NCBI RefSeq assembly: GCF_042659445.1
Contig: NZ_JBHSSR010000001.1
DNA length: 64,000 nt
DNA from: Macrococcoides epidermidis
GTDB lineage: Bacteria > Bacillota > Bacilli > Staphylococcales > Staphylococcaceae
Strand: one strand, 5' to 3'
Part shown: piece after piece, positions 16,728 to 25,211 of the stretch
Layout: the number at the start of each line of letters is the position of its first letter
Numbering within the stretch: position 1 is the stretch's first letter
Notes under the pieces: model-generated
What the model saw: the letters and a program-made list of their open reading frames with translations, nothing else
Told to the model about the DNA's origin: nothing
Database searches by the model: none
Made by a program: the position numbers and the translations under genes

Positions 16728-18233
16728 ATGAAGTATACAAGAGAACAGATGGTTGAAAGTGTGCCTCAAACCGGTTTCTTCGGCCATCCGAAGGGGTTAG
16801 GAATTCTTTTCTTCGTAGAATTCTGGGAACGATTTAGTTATTATGGGATGAGAGCGATATTAGTTTACTACATGTATGATACTGTAGCTAACGGCGGTTT
16901 AGGAATGAGTGAAACTACAGCTGCGAGTATTGGATCAATGTATGGTGCTTTAATCTTTATGACTGGTATATTAGGTGGATGGCTTGCTGACCGAATATTA
17001 GGTTCAAGACGTGCCTTACTATACGGTGCGACACTTATTATGCTGGGTCATATTGCAATGAGTTTACCATTTGGTATTCCTGCATTTTTAGCTTCAATGT
17101 TTTTAATTATTGTTGGATCAGGTTTAATGAAACCTAATATTTCAAATGTATTGGGTGGTTTGTATCACAAAAATGACAACCGTATGGATGCTGGTTTCGT
17201 AATTTTCTATATGTCAGTGAATATGGGTGCATTTTTATCACCATTAATAGTTGGTGAACTACAAAAGCAATATAACTATCACATCGGGTTTTTAGCCGCT
17301 GCGATTGGTATGGCATTAGCTTTAATTGCATATGTTATCTTTAACCGTAAATCTCTAGGTTTAGTTGGTGTTGAACCAACACACATTCTTGAAGGTGAAG
17401 AAAAATCAAAATATAAAAAATTATTTTCAATTGGATTTTTAGTCATCGTTTTACTTGTTGCTATTGGTATTTATAGTGGATTCCTTACCTTTAATACTTT
17501 CTCAATAATAGTAACGATTCTAGGTGTAGTTCTTCCAATCATTTACTGGACAACAATGTATCGTAGTAAAGATGTAGATGATATCGAGCGCTCTCGACTA
17601 GTTGCATATGTTCCATTATTCTTAGCGAGCGTTATGTTCTGGTCTATTCAAGAGCAAGGTGCTAATACGTTAGCAATATTTGCTGCGAAATTTACTCAGC
17701 TCGACCTTAATAAAGTTTCAGGAATTGATTACTTAGTACCTGCAGCATGGTTCCAGTCACTGAATCCATTATTTGTTGTCGCTTTAGCACCTGTCATTTC
17801 TGCTTTATGGTCTAAATTAGGTAAATATAATCCATCTACTCCGATTAAATTTGCGATAGGAATATTAATGGCAGGTATCAGTTTCTTAATCATGGTTATC
17901 CCTGCCCAAGATGCAAGTTCTACGAATTTAATTAACCCAATGTGGTTAGTTGCTTCATTCTTTATCTGTGTCATCGGTGAACTTTGTTTATCACCAACAG
18001 GTTCTTCAACGTCAGTTAAATTAGCACCTGTTGCGTTTAACTCTCAAATGTTAAGCTTGTGGTTCCTATCAAATGCGACAGCACAAGGTATTAACGCTCA
18101 ATTAGTTAAATTAATCGAGCCACTTGGTTATGCGAACTACTTCTTATTTATCGGAAGTTTAGCAATAGCATTGTTTGTTATTATTTTCTTATTAAGTAGA
18201 TTTATCTCTAGAAAGATGCAAGGTATACACTAA
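16728..18233 (+). CDS. POT/PTR2 family proton-coupled di-/tripeptide transporter (DtpT-like), copy 2
   Basis: This 501-residue paralogue of the preceding gene shares the N-terminal TGFFGHPKGL and EFWERFSYYGM blocks, GGWLADRILGSRRALL and SIQEQGANTLAIFAAKF. The loops, and helices 6-8, differ clearly, so the duplication is not recent. GAAAGGGATG precedes the ATG. It has its own leader of 188 nt after the upstream terminator. Substrate differences between the two copies cannot be read from the sequence. Confidence 0.93.
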   Translation: MKYTREQMVESVPQTGFFGHPKGLGILFFVEFWERFSYYGMRAILVYYMYDTVANGGLGMSETTAASIGSMYGALIFMTGILGGWLADRILGSRRALLYGATLIMLGHIAMSLPFGIPAFLASMFLIIVGSGLMKPNISNVLGGLYHKNDNRMDAGFVIFYMSVNMGAFLSPLIVGELQKQYNYHIGFLAAAIGMALALIAYVIFNRKSLGLVGVEPTHILEGEEKSKYKKLFSIGFLVIVLLVAIGIYSGFLTFNTFSIIVTILGVVLPIIYWTTMYRSKDVDDIERSRLVAYVPLFLASVMFWSIQEQGANTLAIFAAKFTQLDLNKVSGIDYLVPAAWFQSLNPLFVVALAPVISALWSKLGKYNPSTPIKFAIGILMAGISFLIMVIPAQDASSTNLINPMWLVASFFICVIGELCLSPTGSSTSVKLAPVAFNSQMLSLWFLSNATAQGINAQLVKLIEPLGYANYFLFIGSLAIALFVIIFLLSRFISRKMQGIH

Positions 18234-18266
18234 TTAATCTTGCCTAACCAATAATTATATAAAGAT

Positions 18267-18316
18267 AAAAGATAAGGACATTGAATATTTTTCAATGTCC
18301 TTATCTTTTATTTTTT
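18267..18316. terminator. bidirectional terminator after second POT gene
   Basis: A ~19-bp stem (AAAAGATAAGGACATTGAA / TTTCAATGTCCTTATCTTTT) is followed by ATTTTTTA. It also ends the minus-strand remnant. Confidence 0.88.
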
Positions 18317-18587
18317 ATATTAATTTAGCTTTTTCAAGCAACTCTTCAATAAAAGTGTCTTTTACTTTTTTCATGCGTCTTTTCTCTACAATCTTTTCAT
18401 AGAATGGCATATCCAATTCTTCTAACTTCTTACCATCATTTAATACCGAAATAGCATGAAGTAACATGCGTATATCATATACTGAACCAAAAACTTCTGG
18501 TACACCACGATCTTTATCAAGCAATTTATAAACTGCTTCCATTGCGGTTCTTACAGAATATTCCGTTGCAAATACTGTGTGTTGTTA
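18315..18587 (-). pseudogene. 3' remnant of an unrecognised gene
   Basis: An open frame of 75 codons from an ATG at 18542 continues upstream without a stop for another 14 codons (ATEYSVRTAMEAVYKLL...), then runs into TAA at 18585. There is no ribosome binding site before the ATG. The sequence has normal coding character (YDIRMLLHAISVLNDG, charged C-terminal helix) and looks like the C-terminal part of a larger cytoplasmic protein whose 5' end was deleted. I do not recognise the family. It could still be a short real gene, but the frame extending past the ATG argues against it. Confidence 0.5.
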
Positions 18588-18671
18588 CTTTTGCTTTTTA
18601 TCGGTGGATACTTTTTCAATAATCATCAAGAATCGAAAAAAATTAAAATAAAAGCTCGAAAGATGCAATAG
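18579..18671 (+). pseudogene. possible 3' remnant of a membrane-protein gene
   Basis: The plus-strand frame ending at TAG 18669-18671 encodes a strongly hydrophobic stretch (LLLLLFIGGYFF) followed by a polar, Lys-rich tail, with no start codon plus ribosome binding site. It begins where the minus-strand remnant ends, so both may have lost their 5' parts in one deletion. Confidence 0.3.
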
Positions 18672-18709
18672 CGTTTAATGTGAAACTGCATCTTCAGTGA
18701 TTATTTATT

Positions 18710-19312
18710 TTATAGTGATTTATACCATTCAGCAGCATGCTGTACTTCTTCTTGTGTTAGAGAATGTCCTGATTGATGCCAGAAAATCTCAACATCTGCA
18801 CCAGCCGCTGTTAATGTTTGTGCAAGTTCTTCAGTTTCTTGTCTCGGTGATATTGGATCATTCACCCCAGCACCGATAAATACTTTCTTACCTGTTAAAT
18901 CAGGTAATTCAATATTACGAAGTGGTACCATCGGGTGGAATAGAATTGCAGCATGTAATGCATCTTTATCATGATACATTAAACTTGCTGCAATATTTGC
19001 ACCATTAGAGTATCCTACTGCTACAACATTATTACGGTTTAAATTATTCTCCTGAGCAGTTGTTGTAATAAAATCATTAAGTTCGTGTGTACGTTTCACT
19101 AAATCTTCTTCGTCGAATATACCTTCAGCGATTCTGCGGAAGAAACGAGGCATACCTTGCTCACTGACATTTCCTCTTACGCTTAATACGTTTGCATCAT
19201 TATCTATTAAACCACTAAGAGGTAACATGTCTTGTTCATTACCACCAGTCCCATGTAATAATAACAATGTTGTATCATTATTACCGTTGTTTATAATATG
19301 TTTCATCGTCAT
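18710..19312 (-). CDS. carboxylesterase/phospholipase, alpha/beta hydrolase (MhqD-like)
   Basis: This 200-residue cytoplasmic hydrolase belongs to the carboxylesterase 2/YpfH-MhqD group. The oxyanion segment LLLLHGTGGNEQDM, nucleophile elbow GYSNGANIAAS, catalytic Asp in GVNDPI and His in QSGHSL are all present. MhqD relatives in Bacillus and Staphylococcus belong to quinone/aldehyde stress regulons, but here no MhqR- or MhqE-like gene is adjacent. GGAG lies 6 nt before the ATG at 19312. It is flanked on both sides by gene remnants. Confidence 0.85.
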   Translation of the reverse strand: MTMKHIINNGNNDTTLLLLHGTGGNEQDMLPLSGLIDNDANVLSVRGNVSEQGMPRFFRRIAEGIFDEEDLVKRTHELNDFITTTAQENNLNRNNVVAVGYSNGANIAASLMYHDKDALHAAILFHPMVPLRNIELPDLTGKKVFIGAGVNDPISPRQETEELAQTLTAAGADVEIFWHQSGHSLTQEEVQHAAEWYKSL

Positions 19313-19355
19313 ATTAATCTCCCTCTCTTCTTCATTAAAGAAGTGTTATTTAATA

Positions 19356-19860
19356 TTATTCCCCTGCTGTTGCAAGTATATCATCATATTTACTATCATT
19401 TGTCATAACCTGTTTCGCAAACGGGTATACAGGTATAACTTTCAAATTGTTTTCTCTCGCATAATTTGCTGCAAAATCTACTAGAGATTGACCGACATGT
19501 TGCCCTTACAGTTCGCTAGACAGTACAGTATGATTTATAATCATATGACCTTCTTTAGATTGAAAATAAGTCATTAACGCTTTAGGTGCATGTACATGAC
19601 CGATATACATCTGGACCTGTTCTTATCACTGTAGTAGGATAACTTTCCTCAAAATGGTCGTCTCTTGTAAATGTCAATGCACCACTAGAACAACTTATTA
19701 CTTCTGTAATTTCCTCTTTCGATGCATTGTAACATCAATTCAGGGTCGTATATTCACATCGAAAACTTGTGGTAAACCTTCCCTACATTCAGTACCATGT
19801 ATACATCTAGAAGCTTCGAAATGAACTGTAATGTCATTATTTTGATATGATTTAATAAAT
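19356..19860 (-). pseudogene. decayed YjdI-YjdJ-type fusion (4Fe-4S mono-cluster domain + GNAT acetyltransferase)
   Basis: No intact frame covers this 600-bp gap, but the minus strand keeps recognisable pieces in order. First comes DITVHFEASRCIHGTECREG and LPQVFDVNIRP, the divergent 4Fe-4S mono-cluster domain (Fer4_19/YjdI type). Then, in other frames, come pieces matching its second Cys segment (VISCSSGALTFTRDDHF). Last is an acetyltransferase part, HTVLSSEL-stop-GQHVGQSLVDFAANYAREN and PFAKQV, the YjdJ-type GNAT fold. At least two frameshifts, in-frame stops and loss of the start codon show that the gene is dead. Confidence 0.75.
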
Positions 19861-19913
19861 ATAAAACGGGAATAGTAGGATATGATAAAATATTGAGAAT
19901 GGGGTGAAACTTT

Positions 19914-20828
19914 ATGCAAAAATTTAAAACAGGTATATTATTCTATCATGATCATGCCGGCCAAGGCGATGTACATCAAATCATCGGTGAAGTATCTAAA
20001 AGTTTAACAAGATTTATCGACCATTTAACAATTTATCGCAGTGGAGAACAAGGTGAAATATATACTTACTTAAAAGAAGGTAAATCAGATTTTGATATTT
20101 ATCTTATCTTAGGTGGGGATGGTACTGTACATGAACTCATCAATGGTATTATCGATGGGGATCACCATGTTCCAATCGGTATACTGCCTGGCGGTACATT
20201 TAATGACTTTACAAAGACTTTAAATCTCCATCCAAACCCAGTAAGAGCGGTAGAGCAATTATTAACTGCAGAAGTGAAATATTATGACGTTATGCAAACG
20301 AATGAGCGATATGCACTCAACTTTGCAGGAATGGGTCTTATCGTTGAAAATTCAAATAGTGTTAATCCTGATGCTAAAAGTAAAATCGGGAAATTCAGCT
20401 ATCTTTTTTCAACGATAAAAAATGTTACAAACCCAACTTTCTTTAAATATGATATCGAGATTGATGGTACAAAATATCATGGAGAATCTTCTATGATTGT
20501 TGTAGCGAACGGTGCTTTCGTCGGTGGTAATAAAATTCCTTTAATTGAACTATCACCTAACGACGGCAAGCTAAATGTATTTATCTTCAGAGAAAGTGGT
20601 TTGAAGCTATTTACTGAAATGATTGCTATGAAGTCAGAAATTAACTGGAATGAAATCAGCCAGAATATCGAACATTATTCGGGAGAAAATATTACGATCA
20701 ATACAAATAAAGCGATGGATGTCGATGTGGATGGCGAAATTGATCTTGAAACACCACTTTCAATTCAAGTAATACCTAGTAAACTAAAAATACTCACGGC
20801 AACAGATCGTGTTGTTATCAATGAATAA
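19914..20828 (+). CDS. YegS/DagK-type lipid kinase
   Basis: This 304-residue protein belongs to the diacylglycerol kinase catalytic family (YegS/BmrU type). The nucleotide-binding GGDGTVHELING and the GILPGGTFNDFTKTL motif are intact, as are later VANGAFVGGNK and DVDVDGE segments. Such enzymes phosphorylate lipids at the membrane face; recycling of diacylglycerol produced during lipoteichoic acid synthesis is a plausible role but is not shown here. The gene stands alone with its own terminator. It is probably not the essential DgkB, which usually sits elsewhere (inference). Confidence 0.88.
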   Translation: MQKFKTGILFYHDHAGQGDVHQIIGEVSKSLTRFIDHLTIYRSGEQGEIYTYLKEGKSDFDIYLILGGDGTVHELINGIIDGDHHVPIGILPGGTFNDFTKTLNLHPNPVRAVEQLLTAEVKYYDVMQTNERYALNFAGMGLIVENSNSVNPDAKSKIGKFSYLFSTIKNVTNPTFFKYDIEIDGTKYHGESSMIVVANGAFVGGNKIPLIELSPNDGKLNVFIFRESGLKLFTEMIAMKSEINWNEISQNIEHYSGENITINTNKAMDVDVDGEIDLETPLSIQVIPSKLKILTATDRVVINE

Positions 20829-20833
20829 TATTT

Positions 20834-20868
20834 AAGGCAAGTGACTTTTGTCACCTGCCTTTTATTTT
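20834..20868. terminator. bidirectional terminator
   Basis: The stem AGGCAAGTGAC / GTCACCTGCCT has one mismatch and is followed by TTTTATTTTT. It lies between converging genes. Confidence 0.8.
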
Positions 20869-20885
20869 TATATTAGATTAACGCA

Positions 20886-21416
20886 TTAATCTTCAAAGAA
20901 ATACTTTTCAACATCCAGCCAGCTCTTCATTCTGTCGTATTCCTTTATACTTTGGTTATGCACAGCATCAAAGATTAGACCAGTACCTTTAAAAGCTGCC
21001 AGTTGTCTTGGGTTATCATCAATTAAATAATCTGTTCCTACAACACCTTTATTACCACAGAAAATGAAATGCTGAGGATCTAAAAATGGAAAGTGTTCGC
21101 GTAACCATTCATACTTCGCATCAAATGAAGTTGGAACATCCATCGCTGCTGTTGCAATATAAACATCAAAATGCTCATTTAATTTTTCAACGACACGAAT
21201 TGCATCAGGTAAAACTTCTAAATCTCTAAAAAATGCACGATCAAGTAATAATTCATCTAGTTTATCGACATGCTCTGGATATTCAGTACGCAATTTTTTC
21301 TCATATAAATCTTCTTTCGTTAAAGACATTCCCGTACTTTCATTAAATTGAAAGATTACTTTCTTTAGCGTATCAGCTAATACTTCATCCATATCAATTG
21401 CAATTGACTTTTTCAT
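20886..21416 (-). CDS. 5'(3')-deoxyribonucleotidase (HAD family)
   Basis: This 176-residue HAD-superfamily phosphatase belongs to the 5'-nucleotidase C group that dephosphorylates deoxyribonucleoside monophosphates. Motif I is AIDMDEVLADT (nucleophile Asp, then general-acid Asp replaced by the family-typical DEV), motif II lies in the YIATAAM region, and motif III/IV is in TDYLIDDNPRQL. It is cytoplasmic. It may help balance dNTP pools, and the nrd operon is 6.5 kb away. GAGGTGTAA precedes the start. Confidence 0.88.
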   Translation of the reverse strand: MKKSIAIDMDEVLADTLKKVIFQFNESTGMSLTKEDLYEKKLRTEYPEHVDKLDELLLDRAFFRDLEVLPDAIRVVEKLNEHFDVYIATAAMDVPTSFDAKYEWLREHFPFLDPQHFIFCGNKGVVGTDYLIDDNPRQLAAFKGTGLIFDAVHNQSIKEYDRMKSWLDVEKYFFED

Positions 21417-21481
21417 TCTTACACCTCATTTATATTTTTAAAGAAATTTATCGCTTAATTTCTATTATAAATCAATGCATT

Positions 21482-21521
21482 AAAAAAGCTAAACGATACG
21501 TTTACCATATCGTTTAGCTTA
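21482..21521 (-). terminator. terminator after hisC
   Basis: A 13-bp stem (AAGCTAAACGATA / TATCGTTTAGCTT) is followed by TTTTTT on the minus strand. Confidence 0.88.
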
Positions 21522-21524
21522 GTA

Positions 21525-22583
21525 TTATTCACCAAAGAATGCTGTTAAGGCAGCATCAATCTTTTTATTATCCTCAATTTGTCCAATGGTTACGCGAACA
21601 CCAATTGGCATAGGACGAGATATGACACCATGTTGAATGAAAGTGTCAAACAACGCTTGTGGCTGATTTGTCTTAATAAAGATAAAGTTCGTCTGACTCG
21701 GCAGAAAATGTTTGCTGTATGGTTTTGCAAATAATTGCTCACGTTGTGCTTTATTTAATGCAACATATTTCTTTAAATGGGCCTGATCTTCTAAAGCAGT
21801 AATAGCAGCCAGTAAAGACAAAGTAGTAACATTAAAAGGTAGCTTTACCTTATTAAATTCACTTACGTATGCTTTCGAAGTCATTGCGTAGCCTACACGC
21901 ATTGCTGCTAATCCATACGCTTTAGAAAATGTACGTAATATAATTAAATTTGGAAATTCTTTTAATAACTTGACGCCATCCGGATAATCTTTTGCATCTA
22001 CAAATTCAAAGTAAGCTTCATCTAACACAACAGTAATTGATTGAGGTACTTTACTTAAGAATGTTCTTAATTCAGTTTCAGTTACATACGTTCCAGTAGG
22101 ATTATTCGGATTACAGATCCATATTATATTCGTATTATCTGTTATCGCTTCCGCCATTGCATCTAGATCAAAGTAACCATCTTTTAGTGGGACTGTTTTT
22201 AAATGTGTACCTTCAATTAATGCATGTGTAGCATACTGTACAAAAGTACCTTCACTTGTTAAAACGTCGCCTTCAGGAACCAGTACTGCTCGAGATATCG
22301 ACATAATGACTTCATCAAGACCTGCACCGACAAAAATCTGTTCAGCCGGTACATCATAAAATGCAGATAATTTTTCTTTTAATGCATTGGCTTCTGGATC
22401 TGGATAATAATTTAAACCTGTCAAAGACTTTGCTAACATTTCTTTTACTTTAGGCGTTGGGCCAATTGGATTTTCATTTGAAGCAAGTCTGCTAAATTCA
22501 CCTTCATAACCGGTCTTACGCTTTAAAGCTTCATCAGATAATCCAGCCGAATACACTTGTAATGATTTTAATTGTGGTTTCAA
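21525..22583 (-). CDS. hisC: histidinol-phosphate aminotransferase
   Basis: This 352-residue, class I/II PLP-dependent aminotransferase converts imidazole-acetol phosphate to histidinol phosphate. Motifs are LASNENPIGP, NPNNPTGTYV, DEAYFEF and the PLP lysine in RTFSKAYGLAAMRVGY. The TTG at 22583 is chosen because AAGGTAGGG lies upstream and the resulting protein (LKPQLKSLQVYSAG...) has the length of the staphylococcal enzyme. No other his gene is near; such a lone hisC can also serve aromatic amino-acid transamination. It lies 95 nt downstream of the ABC transporter genes on the same strand. Confidence 0.92.
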   Translation of the reverse strand: MKPQLKSLQVYSAGLSDEALKRKTGYEGEFSRLASNENPIGPTPKVKEMLAKSLTGLNYYPDPEANALKEKLSAFYDVPAEQIFVGAGLDEVIMSISRAVLVPEGDVLTSEGTFVQYATHALIEGTHLKTVPLKDGYFDLDAMAEAITDNTNIIWICNPNNPTGTYVTETELRTFLSKVPQSITVVLDEAYFEFVDAKDYPDGVKLLKEFPNLIILRTFSKAYGLAAMRVGYAMTSKAYVSEFNKVKLPFNVTTLSLLAAITALEDQAHLKKYVALNKAQREQLFAKPYSKHFLPSQTNFIFIKTNQPQALFDTFIQHGVISRPMPIGVRVTIGQIEDNKKIDAALTAFFGE

Positions 22584-22678
22584 AAATATCCCTACCTTCT
22601 CTAATATATAAAAGTATATTAGAATCATGATATATGAAATGACAATTTGATACAAATATTTCGATGATCTGACCTTTA

Positions 22679-24193
22679 TTACCTAATCAGTTTTTCTTTC
22701 TTTAAATACGCACGCGCTATACTTTCCGGTGATTTATTCTGATAAGTTACAGCATAGTTCATCGTCTGCATTTCTTCATCAGTGATCTTACCGGCTAATT
22801 GATTGAGTGCCTTCACCACTTCCGGATGTTCTTTAATCGTTTCATCTTTTAATAATGGTGCCCCTTGATAAGGAGGGAATAGATGTTTATCATCTTTTAA
22901 TACGACCATGCCATATTTTTTTAATTCAGCATCAGTAGAATATGCATCAATCAGATCAATTTTTCCTTGCTCGATTGCCTGATAACGAATTTTCGGTTCC
23001 ATCGTTCTTACATTATCAAACTTAATCCCATATTTCTTCTGAATCCCTTTATAACCATCCAAACGATCGTTAAATTCTAAAGTAAAACCTGCACGGACTG
23101 TGGATTCTACTTTTTGTAGATCACTGATTGATTTCAATTGATATTTATCTGCATATTCTTTTTTTACAGCCAGTGCATACGTATTATTATATTGCATTGG
23201 CTTTAATAGTGACATCTGATACTTTTTATTGATACTATCATTTGCCTGTTGATATACTTCTTTTTCAGTCGTAAATTTTGCATCTTCTTTTGTAATCTCA
23301 CCTAATACTGTCCCCGTAAATTCCAGGTAACCATCAATATCATCTGATTTCAAAGCGTTAAATAAGAACGTTGTCTTACCCATACCAGGTTCAATATCAA
23401 CATTAACATCGGTCTTGTCTTCAATGATTAATTTATACATGTTGGTAATGATTTCTGGTTCTGTACCTAATTTCCCTGCAAATTTCATTTGATTATCCTT
23501 CTGGAAGAATAATGGCCAAATCGCGACTAATAGAAATGTTAATAACAGTAAACCTGTAACAATCATCATCTTACGATAACTTAATTTCTCCATACGTTTT
23601 AGTACAAAATCAAATAACAGCGCAAGTAAGGCTGCAGGTATTGCACCGAGCAATAATATATTCATATTATTTCTATCGATACCCAGTAAAATTAAATCTC
23701 CCAGACCACCGGCACCGATAAATGCTGCAAGTGTTGCTGTACCTATGATCAGCACCATAGCAGTTCTTATACCAGCCATAATAACAGGCATAGCAAGTGG
23801 AATTTCTACATTTTTTAACTGTCGGTATGTATTCATACCAATACCTTGTGCAGCTTCTTTTAAAGAAGGATCCACTTCTTTAATACCAGTATACGTATTA
23901 CGCAGGATGGGTAGTAAGGCATAAATTACTAAGGCAATAATAGCAGGAACTCGACCAATACCGAAAAACGGTATCATTAAACCAAGCAGTGCTAATGAAG
24001 GTATTGTCTGCATGATAGCAGCAATATTAATAATTGGTTCAGCGATTTTTGTATGTCTTGTTAGCCATATACCAATCGGAATAGCGATTAAAGTTGCAAT
24101 CAGTAAAGCAATAAATGATATTTGAATATGCTCAAATAATGTTTGTAGCAATTCCCATTTACGTTCTTGAAAAGTATTAATAAATGCCTTCAT
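22679..24193 (-). CDS. fused ABC permease/substrate-binding protein, OpuB/EgtUBC type
   Basis: This 504-residue fusion has a BPD permease domain (about residues 1-215, with the EAA loop in EVDPSLKEAAQGIGM) followed by a membrane helix and an extracytoplasmic type II solute-binding domain (OpuAC/ProX family, from about 235; DIEPGMGKTTFLFNAL, YLEFTGTVLGE). Such proteins import quaternary amines; the fused form next to hisC in staphylococci is annotated osmoprotectant transporter, and relatives named EgtUBC take up ergothioneine. The sequence alone does not decide the substrate. Its stop overlaps nothing, and its start overlaps the ATPase stop by one base. Confidence 0.88.
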   Translation of the reverse strand: MKAFINTFQERKWELLQTLFEHIQISFIALLIATLIAIPIGIWLTRHTKIAEPIINIAAIMQTIPSLALLGLMIPFFGIGRVPAIIALVIYALLPILRNTYTGIKEVDPSLKEAAQGIGMNTYRQLKNVEIPLAMPVIMAGIRTAMVLIIGTATLAAFIGAGGLGDLILLGIDRNNMNILLLGAIPAALLALLFDFVLKRMEKLSYRKMMIVTGLLLLTFLLVAIWPLFFQKDNQMKFAGKLGTEPEIITNMYKLIIEDKTDVNVDIEPGMGKTTFLFNALKSDDIDGYLEFTGTVLGEITKEDAKFTTEKEVYQQANDSINKKYQMSLLKPMQYNNTYALAVKKEYADKYQLKSISDLQKVESTVRAGFTLEFNDRLDGYKGIQKKYGIKFDNVRTMEPKIRYQAIEQGKIDLIDAYSTDAELKKYGMVVLKDDKHLFPPYQGAPLLKDETIKEHPEVVKALNQLAGKITDEEMQTMNYAVTYQNKSPESIARAYLKKEKLIR

Positions 24194-25116
24194 TATTTCG
24201 CCTCCTGACTTAATTGTTTAAATACATTGTCACGCGAAATAACACCGATTGTTTGTCCCGCTTCAGTAACAGTCAAATATTCATGCTGACTTAATAGTAT
24301 AAACATTTCTTTAGCAGATGCATTGGCATCAATAGCAGCAGTAGTAACAACATTTCTATCAGATTCAATATAATTGCGTACGTATGTAACATGATTTGCA
24401 TTATCACCGATAAATGATTTTACGAATTCATTGTTTGGATGATTGATAAAAGATTCTGGTGTACCAATCTGCTCAATATGTCCTTCGTTCATTAAACAAA
24501 TACGATCTCCTAATTTCAATGCTTCACTAATATCATGTGTAACAAAAACGATTGTCTTATGTATTTCTGATTGCAGGCGAATTAAATCATCCTGTAACTT
24601 CTCTCTTGATAATGGATCAAGTGCGCTAAAGGGTTCATCCATCAGTATAACAGGTGGATCAGCCATTAAAGCACGGACTACACCTACACGTTGTTGTTGT
24701 CCTCCTGACAGTTCACTTGGATATCTGTTTTTAAATTCAGCAGCAGGCAAACCAACCATATCAAGCAGACGATCCGCTTGTGCATCTATCTTATCCTTAG
24801 ACCATTTCTTCATCAATGGCACCTGACTAATATTTTCTTTAATCGTCATATGCGGAAATAATGCTATTTGCTGTAGCACATAACCAATATCCCAGCGCAT
24901 TTGATCTAGTTGATAATCACTTATCGGTCTATCTTTAAAATAAATATATCCTTTCGATAATGGTATCAATCGATTGATCATCTTAAGCGTCGTTGTCTTG
25001 CCACTACCGGAAGGACCAATTAAAACAAAAAATTCTCCTTCAGCAATATCAAAGGAAATATTATCAACAGCAATTTTATCATTATACTGCTTTGTCACAT
25101 TTTCAAAACGTATCAT
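24193..25116 (-). CDS. ABC transporter ATP-binding protein, OpuBA/EgtUA type
   Basis: This 307-residue ATPase partners the fused permease/binding protein that follows directly. Walker A GPSGSGKTTTL, Q-loop YVLQQIALFPH, signature LSGGQQQRVGVVRAL, Walker B VILMDEPFSALDP and the H-loop VFVTHD are intact. A C-terminal region of about 60 residues resembles part of a CBS domain (LTVTEAGQTIGVISRDN), common in Opu ATPases where it can sense ionic strength. AAGAGGTGG precedes the ATG. It is the first gene of the transporter-hisC group. Confidence 0.92.
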   Translation of the reverse strand: MIRFENVTKQYNDKIAVDNISFDIAEGEFFVLIGPSGSGKTTTLKMINRLIPLSKGYIYFKDRPISDYQLDQMRWDIGYVLQQIALFPHMTIKENISQVPLMKKWSKDKIDAQADRLLDMVGLPAAEFKNRYPSELSGGQQQRVGVVRALMADPPVILMDEPFSALDPLSREKLQDDLIRLQSEIHKTIVFVTHDISEALKLGDRICLMNEGHIEQIGTPESFINHPNNEFVKSFIGDNANHVTYVRNYIESDRNVVTTAAIDANASAKEMFILLSQHEYLTVTEAGQTIGVISRDNVFKQLSQEAK

Positions 25117-25182
25117 ATGCCACCTCTTAAAAAGTTAATGTTTAACTTATAGCCTATTATATTGAATTAAAACACATATTTT

Positions 25183-25211
25183 TAAAAAAAGACATGACAA
25201 TTGCTTGTCAT
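25183..25211 (-). terminator. terminator after recQ
   Basis: The stem CATGACAAG / CTTGTCATG-type (ACATGACAATTG facing CTTGTCATG) overlaps the recQ stop region and is followed on the minus strand by TTTTTTT. Confidence 0.8.

Noticed and set aside
24443..24826. 127-codon plus-strand open frame
   Set aside because: Antisense to the OpuBA/EgtUA-type ATPase; Cys/Ser-rich translation and no start signal.
25117..25182. T-box or other amino-acid leader for the transporter-hisC group
   Set aside because: The gap is only 66 nt to the upstream gene's terminator; there is no room for a T-box and no conserved T-box sequence is visible.
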